Positions 9,201 to 18,318 are shown, counted from the first letter of the stretch. The stretch is 64,000 nt of DNA from Poriferisphaera corsica (GCF_007747445.1 NZ_CP036425.1:1348175-1412174); one strand, 5' to 3'. Program-made: numbers and translations. Notes: generated by a model not told the origin, from the letters alone.

Positions 9201-10480
9201 CACGAGATGGTCTCACTGTTCCGGTTTCGCATCTCGCAACCATGACGGGAACATACATACATGCTGTGAACAATCAACGATCTGAGTATTTTTACCTCCA
9301 AACGAACAGCAGTATTAGCAGGATTCATCAATCTTCAGAGAAGCCTGCATGGACAACAAAAATTAATAACGGGTATGTTAATAAAATTGTCGAGCAATCA
9401 AAAGTAGATCTGCTTCTGCAAAGTTCATCACACGGTAGGCTCTACATGCTAAGGCCCAACGACGGGCATATTCGTTGGACGTTTAATACTCAAGGTAAAC
9501 TTAAAAATCAAACTGAGCCTATTCAAGTTGATTTTGATCCCCGCGAAAAAGAATCGAGTTGGCATGATGCAGTTATGCTCAACAATATCATTATTCTTGC
9601 AGACAAAGTAAATCATGTTTATGCAATTGATGCAGGTAATGGCAAACTGATTTGGAATAAACAATTTCCTCTCGATCAAATACATCAAGTTCAGATGTTT
9701 GAACAAAAGATTCTCATTACTGGTCTACAGCGGAATGAAAATGGTAAAGATGTCGGCATCATCACGATTAACAATCAGAACGGTGATGTGATTAATACGC
9801 TTTACAACTTTAAATCACGATATCTTTGGCATCAATACACGCAGGATAAGCTAATCATTGTTTACCGGAACAGTATTGAGGTGCTTGAGCTTCAATCCAA
9901 ACAACCGATCTGGACAGCAATGCATGATGAAATAGATCTTACGAAAAACGCATGGTATCTGGATGGCCACCTTATCGTGTTAGATGATGATGGTATAATG
10001 CATGTGTACAACACGGATAACGGCGAAACACTAAGCCGTATTAGCATCGATTCGCTTGGATTTAATCGTCGCGTTGATGTGCAGTATCTTGAGGGGCGTT
10101 GGTACATTATGGCAGGCAGCCGTGCACTCGCGATTGATTGGCGAGGTAATATTGTCTGGCGAGATACTGTTGTAATGCCCGGTCGAAAAATCTTTGCATC
10201 CCAAGCGATTACCAATCGTTACATCGTCTATCTTTCCGCTCAATTAAACGCCAATGACTTCTGGGAACGAGATCCTTCACGTATCGATCTTGATCAAGAG
10301 CAAGGCTACAAATACCGCCTGTATTTCTTGGATAATAAAACTGGTAAGCTTCAATATATCTATCGTCTTCCTGCTCTTAACAAGCCACTAATCACAGAAC
10401 ACTTCACACTCATAGGGAACCGGATTCTCTTACGTAATAAGAATGAAACACTGGTTCTAGGCCCAGATATCTCACAATAA
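6263..10480 (+). CDS. Very large PQQ-type beta-propeller protein
   Basis: A 1405-residue exported protein. A hydrophobic segment (FFSIIILTAILIYAQF, about residues 49-64) followed by NAAP suggests a signal peptide or anchor; the upstream 45 residues are basic and the real start may be internal. Residues about 235-650 carry repeated PQQ/WD-like blades (VSLDRYSGRRQWSF, VVASLNIRNGSVQWLR). About 690-960 is helical and TPR-like. About 1000-1400 is a second propeller (MLRPNDGHIRWTF, VYAIDAGNGKLIWNK). This propeller-helix-propeller layout suggests a periplasmic or surface scaffold, or a quinoprotein-like protein; no catalytic residues were identified. It is a single-gene unit with its own terminator. 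A+T content is higher than in the 13-27 kb genes. Confidence 0.75.
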   Translation: MRHIAPRLSRSKRCKSFIKSVLCYFMRFRYERRLVTVVWILGLKPRIFFSIIILTAILIYAQFLNAAPIRPVYVEDSPAAMELVQQFQDDLNADHFTRAAQSLQKLIEDYPSKLMTTDTDAYRDSIFYAYKQLRQTPELYETYIRLYEPDAQKAYEEVNRQQQIKAYEQLLSRFGFTQAGLESALDVTAMHLERAEIQRAVRILEFAKSHPLVQQSQNRVMQMQAAVSALPEIYSSDGSEIAKTIAPAMIKQLIGDGQTPLWETNINDKQHALSNHEVQQSQWAVNRIALQQALPHRGVLVGNQIIVNFGQSIVSLDRYSGRRQWSFHYTPELSEATKFTLKRGRVLLDTRDIIYNQSHIFGVVGRAPAWASRRQDEGHVTSLVSINIADGQLAWQLKPSDLADIGLDRAYLHSTPILQDNILYQIAERRPATGFQDTYVLAINATTGQLLWKRHIASTARINRNSIDLVSRMSLSNGYLYVSDYAGVVASLNIRNGSVQWLRILDRKNAMTRRLGGNSGTSIIKMPPPIVVGDKLFVLPDRRVSSGLILDRKTGKVSQKLPDERWRNIRQIFQYKQNLILVSQQNIYSYNVNSNEFDWDVSITESGVNVLLGGFVHIQDQLLVSLSNQMIVVNLDDGQLVSRYHPINTGQIMIDKSQIIINDADSVRSYMRWSDAESRLVQALSDSGVEPGLAMAHIGINHNKAYLINRGLDHVMKYMESLLKQQKIEQYSQNQAIVFNELFQMATDSFVKSNKIKQTLFDNMSTIVQGSKQEMRYHFAAGQYMAQQKNYLKAVEHYQSILINKELSSARYISSSLSRTAYIEASMRIQQIIDQVGLRVYQSYDHIADLRLKELLKSENWQSEQMLDLVHRYPFSNAAIVSLYHLAKNHRQNGEQILAHEYFEEAIEYLQPTHSIRGKLIPRLIADYYSSSLVVGKLSQAKIRLEQILQQRPKQTIMRNNSLMRLDVFVRKIAQSSHQTRDGLTVPVSHLATMTGTYIHAVNNQRSEYFYLQTNSSISRIHQSSEKPAWTTKINNGYVNKIVEQSKVDLLLQSSSHGRLYMLRPNDGHIRWTFNTQGKLKNQTEPIQVDFDPREKESSWHDAVMLNNIIILADKVNHVYAIDAGNGKLIWNKQFPLDQIHQVQMFEQKILITGLQRNENGKDVGIITINNQNGDVINTLYNFKSRYLWHQYTQDKLIIVYRNSIEVLELQSKQPIWTAMHDEIDLTKNAWYLDGHLIVLDDDGIMHVYNTDNGETLSRISIDSLGFNRRVDVQYLEGRWYIMAGSRALAIDWRGNIVWRDTVVMPGRKIFASQAITNRYIVYLSAQLNANDFWERDPSRIDLDQEQGYKYRLYFLDNKTGKLQYIYRLPALNKPLITEHFTLIGNRILLRNKNETLVLGPDISQ

Positions 10481-10483
10481 AAA

Positions 10484-10511
10484 TACCCCGAGAGATCAAT
10501 CTCGGGGTATA
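10484..10511. terminator. Bidirectional terminator
   Basis: A perfect 11-bp stem, ATACCCCGAGA / TCTCGGGGTAT with loop GATCAA, lies between the convergent propeller and chemoreceptor genes. There are A/T-rich flanks on both sides but only a short T-run. Confidence 0.75.
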
Positions 10512-10537
10512 TGATGAACACAGGTCATACCTTCTGA

Positions 10538-12610
10538 TTAAGCTACTTCAGCCAACTCATGTTTTTCCATTGCCACTTCAGTTACCTGTAAATCATCATC
10601 GTCATCGGTTCGATTTTGATCAATTTTGAAGTAACTAATCAATGACTGCAGCATCTCTGCTTTAGATGCAAGTTGTGCTGCGGCAGATGCCGCTTGTTCG
10701 GTTGCCGCGCCAGCTTGCTGGGTGACACTTGATATCGATTCGATACTTTGTGCAACTTCCTCGCTAGCGGAAGACTGTTGTTCAGCCGCTGCTGCAATCG
10801 TTTGAATCATACTCGCAACTTGACGTGTTTGCGTGACAATATCATCAAGATTCTTACCCGCACCTTCAATCCGATTCGCACCCTGTTCAACTTCGTCAGT
10901 ACCCTTCTGCATACGTGTCACCGCTTCGCTGGTTTCACGCTGGATTGCTTCGATCGAGTCTGCAATTTCATCAGTTGCGTTCGTTGTTCTGTCTGCGAGT
11001 TTGCGAACTTCATCGGCGACCACTGCGAAGCCGCGACCATGTTCACCGGCACGAGCCGCTTCAATTGCCGCATTTAAGGCAAGCAAGTTCGTCTGATCTG
11101 CAATATCATTGATCACCTCAATAATCTTGCCAATTTCTTCGCCTCGTTGGCCTAGTTGTCTAACACTTTCAGCACTACTATTGACTGATTTGTGAATGTT
11201 ATTCATGACATCAATCGTTTGCGAGACCACAGCACCACCCTCTTCAGCAGATTCGCCAGATCGTTCCGCTTCTTGCGCAGCTGATGTTGATTTTGACGCG
11301 ACCTCATTGATAGATTGAGACATCTCTTCTACAGCAGTGGTAACCTGCATGATCTGCTGGCTTTGTTCATTCATACCTGTCGATAATTCTTCACTCGAAG
11401 ATGCAATTTGGGTAGACGCGCTCGCTACTTCATGGGTCGCGTCAGTAACTTCAACAATCACCTTATGTAGCCGCTTAATGAGCAGATTAAACCCGCCAGC
11501 CAATTCGCCGATTTCGTCTTTACTTCGGATCTTAATCTCGCGACGCATATCGCCTGCTGAGATGAATTTAAATTCATTCAAGAACACACGAATCGGCCGC
11601 ACAATACTCCGAGTAATTAATACGCAGATTGTAATAGCCATACCCACCGAAATACATGTCACAATAATGTTTGTAAGCCCCATCGTATTTAGGCTTGCAT
11701 TTAATGCGACGCACGCGCTTTCAACTTCCTCGGTCAGTTTCTCTTTCATGCTGCGAATGGAGTCTTGTGTCGCTGACAATGCACCGTTTGTCTTGCTGTT
11801 CAGAATATTCACTGCTTGAGCCTGTGCGACCTCTATCGAGTCTTCATACGCGAGCGCTTTTTCAAAATCTTGTTCAATTCGCATCAATTTTGGCAGCGTA
11901 ACTTCATTGTAAATAGAGTTAGCTTTTGCGTAATCGCCTTTACTTAAACAGTCATTAACAGTTTTAGCGGATTGATGTAGCTCGCGATGTGGTTCGGTCA
12001 TGCTCTCAAAAATGACCATCAATTCCGGATTTGTCGCGATATTATCTCTGAAGTAATCACTCTTTTTGAATGTTCCTAAAGCGCAGTCATGTGGCGATAT
12101 GCCAACGTGAATCGAATTGTTTTCTGCGAGTAAATCTTCAGCTAGACCTTGGGCCCAACGCATATGAGCTTGCTGGATGTCCCACAAATGCTCTCGCAGT
12201 TTCTCCGTGGATTGCACCCATACATCATTGATCTCGCCCGCGGAATCATGAACTTTAGCGTGCGACTGACGCAATTGATCCATCTCAGCTGCTAAGGTTG
12301 GATTAACCGCTGCGACACGCTTCGCATCCGCGCTATTCAACCATTTTCCAAGACCACATTTCGAGCCATCTAGTTGTACGGTCGTTTCTTCCTGATTTTC
12401 CAAGAATAGCTTGTGCAAGCTACTCAACCATTTGAAATGATCTGTTTCCTTTTCAGTCAACAGCTGATTCCAAGCCATATATTCTGTTGCATTGTCTTTG
12501 TAAAATTTGACTTGCGATTCTGTAAACAAGCTCACCGCCATTGTCAGAACGATCAAAACAATAATCGCGCTAAATCCCAATGCCAGCTTTCTACCGATAG
12601 TTAGTTTCAT
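10538..12610 (-). CDS. Methyl-accepting chemotaxis protein with two CZB-like sensor modules
   Basis: A 690-residue receptor. The ATG at 12610 is chosen because GGGAGG lies 6 bases upstream. TM1 is about residues 8-28. The sensor region follows, then TM2 (about 305-328), a HAMP linker and a signalling domain whose tip reads ADQTNLLALNAAIEAARAGE, the invariant CheA/CheW contact. The sensor holds two copies of a pattern typical of CZB zinc-binding domains: H58-x2-W61, CGLGKW at 85-90, H117/H121; and H149-x2-W152, CALGTF at 176-181, H208/H212. By topology these face outside the cytoplasm, whereas CZB modules are more often described inside it. No CheR-binding pentapeptide is seen at the C-terminus. 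No other chemotaxis genes are nearby. Confidence 0.92.
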   Translation of the reverse strand: MKLTIGRKLALGFSAIIVLIVLTMAVSLFTESQVKFYKDNATEYMAWNQLLTEKETDHFKWLSSLHKLFLENQEETTVQLDGSKCGLGKWLNSADAKRVAAVNPTLAAEMDQLRQSHAKVHDSAGEINDVWVQSTEKLREHLWDIQQAHMRWAQGLAEDLLAENNSIHVGISPHDCALGTFKKSDYFRDNIATNPELMVIFESMTEPHRELHQSAKTVNDCLSKGDYAKANSIYNEVTLPKLMRIEQDFEKALAYEDSIEVAQAQAVNILNSKTNGALSATQDSIRSMKEKLTEEVESACVALNASLNTMGLTNIIVTCISVGMAITICVLITRSIVRPIRVFLNEFKFISAGDMRREIKIRSKDEIGELAGGFNLLIKRLHKVIVEVTDATHEVASASTQIASSSEELSTGMNEQSQQIMQVTTAVEEMSQSINEVASKSTSAAQEAERSGESAEEGGAVVSQTIDVMNNIHKSVNSSAESVRQLGQRGEEIGKIIEVINDIADQTNLLALNAAIEAARAGEHGRGFAVVADEVRKLADRTTNATDEIADSIEAIQRETSEAVTRMQKGTDEVEQGANRIEGAGKNLDDIVTQTRQVASMIQTIAAAAEQQSSASEEVAQSIESISSVTQQAGAATEQAASAAAQLASKAEMLQSLISYFKIDQNRTDDDDDLQVTEVAMEKHELAEVA

Positions 12611-12979
12611 GTTGCCTCCCATGTTATGCACATGTAAAAATGTCAAATGTAGTATGCCAGTCTACGTATCGCCAGATGAGAGCCACTTTATAGTTCTTGC
12701 TCTAAACTGCAGAAGAATCATGACCCATTCGCTCCGCATAATCGTTACAGTTTGCCTCCCTTAACGCCCGTGCCTGCGTAATGTCTGATAAATATCCTGT
12801 TTTTCATCAACATCGCACCACCCTAAGTTGCCTATCACTCCTACCACTGTGCGAACACACATGAAAAGTCGTACAATTCGGCATATCCTTCATCTGTAGA
12901 AATGGCTACGCATGGTCGAACACCTCGCGATACCGCTATTTCACTCCTCAAACAGGCTTACGTACCGGAGATAACACCG
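12611..12979. other. Divergent intergenic region between chemoreceptor and glyA
   Basis: 369 bases without a convincing gene. It must hold promoters for both flanking genes. A TACAAT that could serve as a -10 for glyA lies near 12872, leaving a leader of about 100 bases. No strong hairpin or repeat was seen. Confidence 0.5.
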
Positions 12980-14248
12980 ATGTCGCAAACAACGCAAGTG
13001 ACTGATGCAGAAAGACTTATCAGTGATCAAGATCCCGCGGTCTGGCAGATCATCGCCGCCGAGCAGGATCGCCAAGAATACACGCTTGAAATGATCGCTT
13101 CTGAAAATCACGCCTCACCCGCTGTCATCTCAGCGATGGGCACCTGTCTCACAAACAAATACGCTGAAGGCTACCCCGGCGCACGTTATTACGGCGGTTG
13201 CAAGTTCCACGATCAGGTCGAAGATCTTGCACGTGATCGTGCTAAGGAACTCTTTGGCTGCAAATTTGCAAACGTTCAGCCTCATTCCGGCGCAAATGCT
13301 AATACCGCTGCGTTCATGGCCATTTGCAAGCCCGGCGACACGATCCTCTCACTTCCCATCTCCTCTGGCGGGCACCTCTCTCACGGCCTCAGAGTCAACT
13401 TCTCCGGCCAGTTCTATAACATCGTCGATTACCGCCTCGATCCCGATTCTGAACTTATCGATTTCGACTATGTTCGTGCTCAAGCCCTCGAACACAAACC
13501 CAAAATGATTATCTGTGGCTACTCCGCCTATCCACGCACAATCGATTTTGCGAAATTTCGTGAAATCGCTGACGAAGTCGGAGCCATCCTTATGGCCGAC
13601 ATCGCACACATCGCAGGCCTCGTCGCTGCAGGCGAACACCCCTCGCCATTCCCACATGCACACATCGCCACAACCACCACACACAAAACCCTTCGCGGTC
13701 CACGTGGCGGCCTCATCCTCACCAACGACGAAGACATCGCCAAGATGGTCGACCGTCGTGTCTTCCCAGGCACCCAGGGCGGCCCGCTCATGCACGTGAT
13801 CGCTGCAAAAGCCATCGCTTTTGGTGAAGCACTCAAACCAGAATTCAAAACCTATCAGCAGCAAGTCGTCAAAAACGCAGCCGCCCTAGCAGAAGCTCTC
13901 ACCAAGCACGGCTACCGCCTCTGCTCAGGTGGTACTGACAATCACCTCATGCTTGTCGACCTTCGTCCTAAGGATGACAGCCTAACAGGTGCTGAAGCTG
14001 AAGTTTGGCTCGAAGATGCCGGTATCATCACCAATAAAAATGGTATCCCCAACGATCCACGCCCACCAAAAGTGACCTCAGGCCTCCGCCTCGGTACACC
14101 AGCCCTCACAACTCGTGGTCTGAAAGAGGATGATATCCGTCAAGTCGCGGAAATGATCGACCGTGTCCTTGCCACCAATGGCCAGGCAGCTTCAGAAGTA
14201 GCCAAAGACGTTCGCGCAATGTGTGAACGCTTCCCAATGCCGCACTAA
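12980..14248 (+). CDS. glyA: Serine hydroxymethyltransferase
   Basis: A 422-residue PLP enzyme that interconverts serine and glycine and charges tetrahydrofolate to 5,10-methylene-THF. The start at 12980 has GGAG 9 bases upstream and gives normal family length; a frame open from 12902 would add 26 residues with no ribosome site. Recognisable motifs are the N-terminal [29 protein letters not shown] and the PLP lysine in [14 protein letters not shown]. It works with folD and gcvT, which lie separately in this window, in one-carbon supply. It is followed by a bidirectional terminator. Codons end strongly in C, as in most genes from 13 to 26 kb. Confidence 0.96.
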   Translation: MSQTTQVTDAERLISDQDPAVWQIIAAEQDRQEYTLEMIASENHASPAVISAMGTCLTNKYAEGYPGARYYGGCKFHDQVEDLARDRAKELFGCKFANVQPHSGANANTAAFMAICKPGDTILSLPISSGGHLSHGLRVNFSGQFYNIVDYRLDPDSELIDFDYVRAQALEHKPKMIICGYSAYPRTIDFAKFREIADEVGAILMADIAHIAGLVAAGEHPSPFPHAHIATTTTHKTLRGPRGGLILTNDEDIAKMVDRRVFPGTQGGPLMHVIAAKAIAFGEALKPEFKTYQQQVVKNAAALAEALTKHGYRLCSGGTDNHLMLVDLRPKDDSLTGAEAEVWLEDAGIITNKNGIPNDPRPPKVTSGLRLGTPALTTRGLKEDDIRQVAEMIDRVLATNGQAASEVAKDVRAMCERFPMPH

Positions 14249-14270
14249 TCAAAGCATTAAGTAAACAGCG

Positions 14271-14304
14271 AAAAGGCAGAAGCATTCATGCTTCTGCCTT
14301 TTTT
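14271..14304. terminator. Bidirectional terminator glyA / SAM hydrolase-type gene
   Basis: A perfect stem, AAAAGGCAGAAGC / GCTTCTGCCTTTT with a 6-base loop, has T-runs on both strands and lies between two convergent genes. Confidence 0.92.
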
Positions 14305-14323
14305 AATGCATATGCTACCAGTT

Positions 14324-15121
14324 TTATAGCGTATTTCGTTTTACAGTAATCCGATCTCCCAGCCCTACCTCGAATCGTTTAGCCGCACTTCCTTCTCTAA
14401 CCGCAATCTCTAGCCGCATGCTCGATCCAATATAAACGATAGCCTCCCCAACCCACACATCCGAGAACGTCCGTTTGATACCGCGAATCATTTCGCCTCC
14501 ACATACTACTGCGACTTTATCGTCTAATTTTCCAATAGACTGATGCAAATCGTCTTCAGTAATATCACAAAGCAGATTTCCAAAATGATCGATCAAAACC
14601 ACATGCCCCTCAATGCCTTCATCTTCAATTTTCGGTTCTAATAGTTGAATAGTCTCGATATTGTCGAGTTTATCCCCCATCGCTTCCATCTTAACGCCAT
14701 TAAGCAAATGTCCCGCAATAGATGCGAAAATATCACGCCCGTGAAACGTGTTGCTATGCCCGTACCAATACTTACTTTTGTTCAACTCAACAGCCCCCTC
14801 AAAACCGTAACGCTTGATCGCTGCCGTAAACAATCCATTGTCCGGCCCTATCAGAATTCCTTTTTCTGTCTTGACCGCAATCTCTTTTCTTTTGCTTCCA
14901 ACACCCGGGTCAACGACAGCGATATGTACTGAAGTGTCGTTAAATACACCCATCGCATCGACCAGCAGATACCCCGCACTGTGGATATTCTGGGCTTCAA
15001 TATCATGCGTCAGATCTATTATATTTGCATCCTCACATACCCCTGATATTACCCCCTTCATCTGCCCGACATAGGTGTCTTTCAATCCGAAATCTGTCAG
15101 CAGTGTTACAATTTTCCCCAT
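14324..15121 (-). CDS. SAM hydrolase / hydroxide adenosyltransferase family protein (DUF62)
   Basis: A 265-residue protein of the family that cleaves S-adenosylmethionine to adenosine and methionine using an activated water. Conserved segments in order are LLTDFGLKDTYVGQMKG at the N-terminus, LTHDI, AVVDPGVGS, GPDNGLF, FHGRDIFA and DHFGNLLCDI. These match the DUF62 family, which also includes the halogenase-like members; nothing here specifically suggests halogenation. It is the last gene of a minus-strand run after a PHP phosphatase (32-base gap) and cinA, possibly one transcript. GAGGG about 8 bases before the ATG supports the start. Confidence 0.88.
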   Translation of the reverse strand: MGKIVTLLTDFGLKDTYVGQMKGVISGVCEDANIIDLTHDIEAQNIHSAGYLLVDAMGVFNDTSVHIAVVDPGVGSKRKEIAVKTEKGILIGPDNGLFTAAIKRYGFEGAVELNKSKYWYGHSNTFHGRDIFASIAGHLLNGVKMEAMGDKLDNIETIQLLEPKIEDEGIEGHVVLIDHFGNLLCDITEDDLHQSIGKLDDKVAVVCGGEMIRGIKRTFSDVWVGEAIVYIGSSMRLEIAVREGSAAKRFEVGLGDRITVKRNTL

Positions 15122-15153
15122 TCAAAATACCCTCAGACTATTTGATGGTTAGC

Positions 15154-15936
15154 CTACTGCTGATCTGCCGACGTAGGCTCAATCCCTAATATTAACTCTC
15201 GTGGCTTCGTGTCCGCCATCTCGCGTATTCGTTGCTGTGAATACGTTGCCATTGCGATGTCGATCCCATCAATCCGTGAAAAAATCGAATCCGGCCGATG
15301 AGCATCCGTCGCTAAGAACGTATAGTAACCAGCCTCCATCCACCGCCTAATGTTCACATCTGCCGTATATCCCGCTTCGCCTGTAAAACACTGGAAATTA
15401 CCTTGTAAAAGCACGCCTTCCGCCATAATCGTATCGAGATATTTATCGATTTTTCGCATCTCAGGTAGCCGCTCAGGATGTGCCAAAATCGGCACATACC
15501 CTTCTCCCAGCAAATACTCAAATGCCTTATTCACCCATCTCGACCATTTCCCTTCCCAGAAATCAACTAACACATACTTAGACCCCGCCAATGTCATCAC
15601 CCCGTCCTGTTGCCATTCTTCAATTACTTTCTTATGCAACCGAATCTCACCCCCCGCCCAAAGCTCGTACTGCACCCCTCTCGACGACAGCTCGCCCTTT
15701 AATTGCTCCACCCAACGCTCAATATGTCCCGGTCCGTTCATCGGGAACATCTCTCGCCAAATATGTGGCGTACATATCGAACCCACATAACCATGCAGCT
15801 TTAATTCTTCAATGATCGCCACGCTCTCATCAACATCCATACAGCCATCATCAACACCCGGAATCAGATGGCAATGGATATCAATCCGACCACGTGGTAC
15901 TTCCAAAGCTTCACCATTGTTTTGTTCTTCTGACAT
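15154..15936 (-). CDS. PHP-family tyrosine phosphatase-like protein (CpsB/YwqE type)
   Basis: A 260-residue metal-dependent hydrolase. The N-terminal RIDIHCHLIPGVDDG is the PHP metal site. Further metal ligands are expected in CTPHIW, GGEIRL, ILAHPER and FLATDAHRPDSI, the order seen in CpsB/YwqE-type polysaccharide-export tyrosine phosphatases. Those enzymes dephosphorylate the autokinase controlling capsule or exopolysaccharide assembly, but no kinase gene lies nearby, so the substrate is inferred from family only. It sits between cinA and the SAM hydrolase-type gene on the same strand. Confidence 0.85.
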   Translation of the reverse strand: MSEEQNNGEALEVPRGRIDIHCHLIPGVDDGCMDVDESVAIIEELKLHGYVGSICTPHIWREMFPMNGPGHIERWVEQLKGELSSRGVQYELWAGGEIRLHKKVIEEWQQDGVMTLAGSKYVLVDFWEGKWSRWVNKAFEYLLGEGYVPILAHPERLPEMRKIDKYLDTIMAEGVLLQGNFQCFTGEAGYTADVNIRRWMEAGYYTFLATDAHRPDSIFSRIDGIDIAMATYSQQRIREMADTKPRELILGIEPTSADQQ

Positions 15937-16024
15937 AGCTTATTCTCTCAAACCACGCGAATCTTCCATCCGTCCACCATGAACAACATTATATCCCCAT
16001 CATCCTCCCTGCCGTTTTCTTTAA

Positions 16025-17362
16025 CTATGTGCCACCGATAACCGCGACTTCTCTCACCCAGCTCATCTTTTCTATCGGCTCATCAAGCATCACAAAACGT
16101 AATGCCTGCAAACAACATTTTGCCGCCCGATCTCGGACCCGCGCCCGATCTCCCCATTGGTTCAATAACGCCGTATAACACCGTATTTCCCCATTTTTTG
16201 CTCTCGACGCAATACCGATCCATACCGTTCCCACCGGCTTCTCATCACTGCCACCTCCCGGCCCCGCAATCCCGGTCACGCCCACCCCATAATCCGAACC
16301 TGTCTGCTCGATCACACCTTTCGCCATCGCCCCCGCCACCTCTCGACTTACCGCCCCATAAGCTTCTAATACTTCCTTAGGCACTCCCAAACAGGTCATC
16401 TTCATCTCATTCGAGTACGTCACATATCCCCCTTTATAGACATCACTCGAACCCGACACATCCGTGATCATTTTCCCAATCAAGCCGCCCGTACAGCTTT
16501 CCGCTGTAGCAACAGTTCTATTCGTCCGCTGTAATGCTTGTACCACCGCATCTTGCAGCCGCTCATCATCACATCCAAATACAAACCGTCCCATTTTTTC
16601 TTCAATCAGACCAACCGTTTCAGCAATCGCTTTTTCCGCCCCATCCGCGTCCTCATATTCCGCACGGATCCGCACCCCACAAATCCCTTCGCTCACCGTT
16701 GTCCCAACGACAGGATTCCGATCTCGCCGCATCAGCTTACCCAATCGCTCGCCAACATCCGATTCACCAAGCCCAAACGTATTCACCTTCTTCGTCAGGA
16801 TCACACGCCGTAGCGTCCCCATTCCTTCTACCTCATCCTTCTTGCCTATCTCTTGGATAGCCGGCTCGACACAATGCTCATACATCCCCCGCATCTCACT
16901 CGGAACCCCCGGCATTACAAACACCGTTGCCCCATCCAACTCCGCCCGAATCCCCGGAGCCGTCCCCCAATCATTCTTAATCATTTCTGTTCCCACCGGC
17001 TTCATCGCCTGTACCCGATTCCGTGCCGGCATTTCTCGCCCAATCTTATCTCGAAAATACCCCTCCACACTCGCCAGCATCTCCTCGCTCTGCACAACAT
17101 CCACACCCATCGCTCTTGCCAATCCTGCTCGCGTCAAATCGTCCTCTGTTGGCCCAAGCCCGCCACTCACCAGAACCACGCACGACCGTTCGCACATCGC
17201 CTCAATCACCTCAGCCACAGCACCCAGCTCATCCTCAACCGTGATATGCATCCCGACCTTCACACCAATCGCCGCCAGCCGCTCGCTCAGCCAAGCACTA
17301 TTCGTATCCACCGTCTGACCGAGAACCAGTTCATCACCAATCGAAATAATTGCAGCATTCAT
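16025..17362 (-). CDS. cinA: CinA family protein (two-domain)
   Basis: A 445-residue protein. The N-terminal domain begins AIISIGDELVLGQTVDTNS and carries the molybdopterin-binding-like fold (COG1058), usually linked to ADP-ribose pyrophosphatase activity. The C-terminal domain contains TAESCTGGLIG and GVTGIAGPGGG, typical of the PncC nicotinamide-nucleotide amidohydrolase that recycles NMN to nicotinate mononucleotide. Length matches full-size CinA. There is no Shine-Dalgarno sequence; a TAAACT lies exactly 6 bases before the ATG, suggesting leaderless mRNA. It is divergent from folD across a 92-base gap. The + strand is extremely C-rich here although the gene is on the minus strand. Confidence 0.94.
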   Translation of the reverse strand: MNAAIISIGDELVLGQTVDTNSAWLSERLAAIGVKVGMHITVEDELGAVAEVIEAMCERSCVVLVSGGLGPTEDDLTRAGLARAMGVDVVQSEEMLASVEGYFRDKIGREMPARNRVQAMKPVGTEMIKNDWGTAPGIRAELDGATVFVMPGVPSEMRGMYEHCVEPAIQEIGKKDEVEGMGTLRRVILTKKVNTFGLGESDVGERLGKLMRRDRNPVVGTTVSEGICGVRIRAEYEDADGAEKAIAETVGLIEEKMGRFVFGCDDERLQDAVVQALQRTNRTVATAESCTGGLIGKMITDVSGSSDVYKGGYVTYSNEMKMTCLGVPKEVLEAYGAVSREVAGAMAKGVIEQTGSDYGVGVTGIAGPGGGSDEKPVGTVWIGIASRAKNGEIRCYTALLNQWGDRARVRDRAAKCCLQALRFVMLDEPIEKMSWVREVAVIGGT

Positions 17363-17368
17363 GACAAA

Positions 17369-17374
17369 AGTTTA
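17369..17374 (-). promoter_or_regulatory. Putative -10 of cinA, leaderless arrangement
   Basis: TAAACT lies 6 bases before the cinA ATG with no ribosome binding site between them. Transcription would begin at or next to the start codon. Confidence 0.5.
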
Positions 17375-17441
17375 CCGCCCATCCTCCTTTCCCTCCAATC
17401 CCCGCCCCTCCTTCCCACCTGCACAAAACCCCATTTCGCCC

Positions 17442-17447
17442 TATAAT
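17442..17447 (+). promoter_or_regulatory. Putative -10 of folD, leaderless arrangement
   Basis: A perfect TATAAT lies 7 bases before the folD ATG with no Shine-Dalgarno sequence. No good -35 match is visible about 17 bases upstream. Confidence 0.6.
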
Positions 17448-17454
17448 CCACACC

Positions 17455-18318
17455 ATGAGCGATCCAACAATCATTGACGGCAAGAAAGTTTCCAAGCAAG
17501 TCCAAGAGCAGGCCGCCCAGCGCGTTGAGAAAATCAAGCAAGCCACAGGCGTCACCCCCTGTCTCGTCACCGTACTTGTCGGTAGCGACCCCGCTTCCAT
17601 CACCTACACGCAGATGAAGCGGAAACGTTGTGAGGCTGTCGGCATGAAGTCCATGAAAGTGGAACTCCCCACCGAAACCACCACCGATCAACTCCTCGCC
17701 AAGATCAAAGAGCTCGGCGACGACCCCGCCATCCACGGTATCCTCCTCCAGCACCCCGTCCCATCACAAATCGACGAGCGTGCTGCATTCGAAGCCATCC
17801 CAGCCTCCAAAGACGTTGACGGCGTCACCATCGCCTCATTCGGTGCAATGGCTTTCGACCTCCCAGGCTTCGGCTGTGCAACCCCCGCAGGCATCTGTGA
17901 CCTTATCGACGCCTACGATATCGACTGCACCGGCAAGCACGCCGTTGTCATCGGCCGCTCACCAATCCTCGGCAAGCCCATGGCCATGATGCTCCTCGCT
18001 CGCCACGCCACCGTCACTATCTGCCACTCCCGCACCGTTGATCTCCCCTCCGTTGTGAAGCAAGGCGACATCGTCGTTGCAGCAGTCGGCATCCCCAACT
18101 TCGTTAAAGGTGATTGGCTCAAAGAAGGCGCCATCGTCCTCGACGCCGGTTACAACCCCGGCAACGTCGGTGACTGTGATTACGAATCCTGCTTCCCCAA
18201 ATCCTCAATGATCACCCCTGTCCCCGGCGGCGTTGGCCCAACAACCATCGCAGCCCTGATCAACCAAACCTCCATCGGCGCCGCCCGCCAACTCGGCCTC
18301 GACCCCAACAACCTCTAA
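17455..18318 (+). CDS. folD: Methylene-THF dehydrogenase / methenyl-THF cyclohydrolase
   Basis: A 287-residue bifunctional enzyme that converts 5,10-methylene-THF to 10-formyl-THF through methenyl-THF, using NADP. The catalytic Y-x3-K motif is in YTQMKRK (about residues 44-50). GILLQHPVPSQID, the Rossmann-like VVIGRSPILGKP and the C-terminal PVPGGVGPTT are diagnostic. Length is normal. It uses the methylene-THF made by GlyA and by the glycine cleavage system (gcvT is also in the window). It is preceded directly by a TATAAT element and is likely leaderless. Confidence 0.97.
   Translation: MSDPTIIDGKKVSKQVQEQAAQRVEKIKQATGVTPCLVTVLVGSDPASITYTQMKRKRCEAVGMKSMKVELPTETTTDQLLAKIKELGDDPAIHGILLQHPVPSQIDERAAFEAIPASKDVDGVTIASFGAMAFDLPGFGCATPAGICDLIDAYDIDCTGKHAVVIGRSPILGKPMAMMLLARHATVTICHSRTVDLPSVVKQGDIVVAAVGIPNFVKGDWLKEGAIVLDAGYNPGNVGDCDYESCFPKSSMITPVPGGVGPTTIAALINQTSIGAARQLGLDPNNL

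Noticed and set aside
16464-17318. Long open frame opposite cinA (about 284 codons)
   Set aside because: Very Ser/Pro/Ile-biased protein with no motif; it is a by-product of the C-rich + strand over a confidently identified gene.
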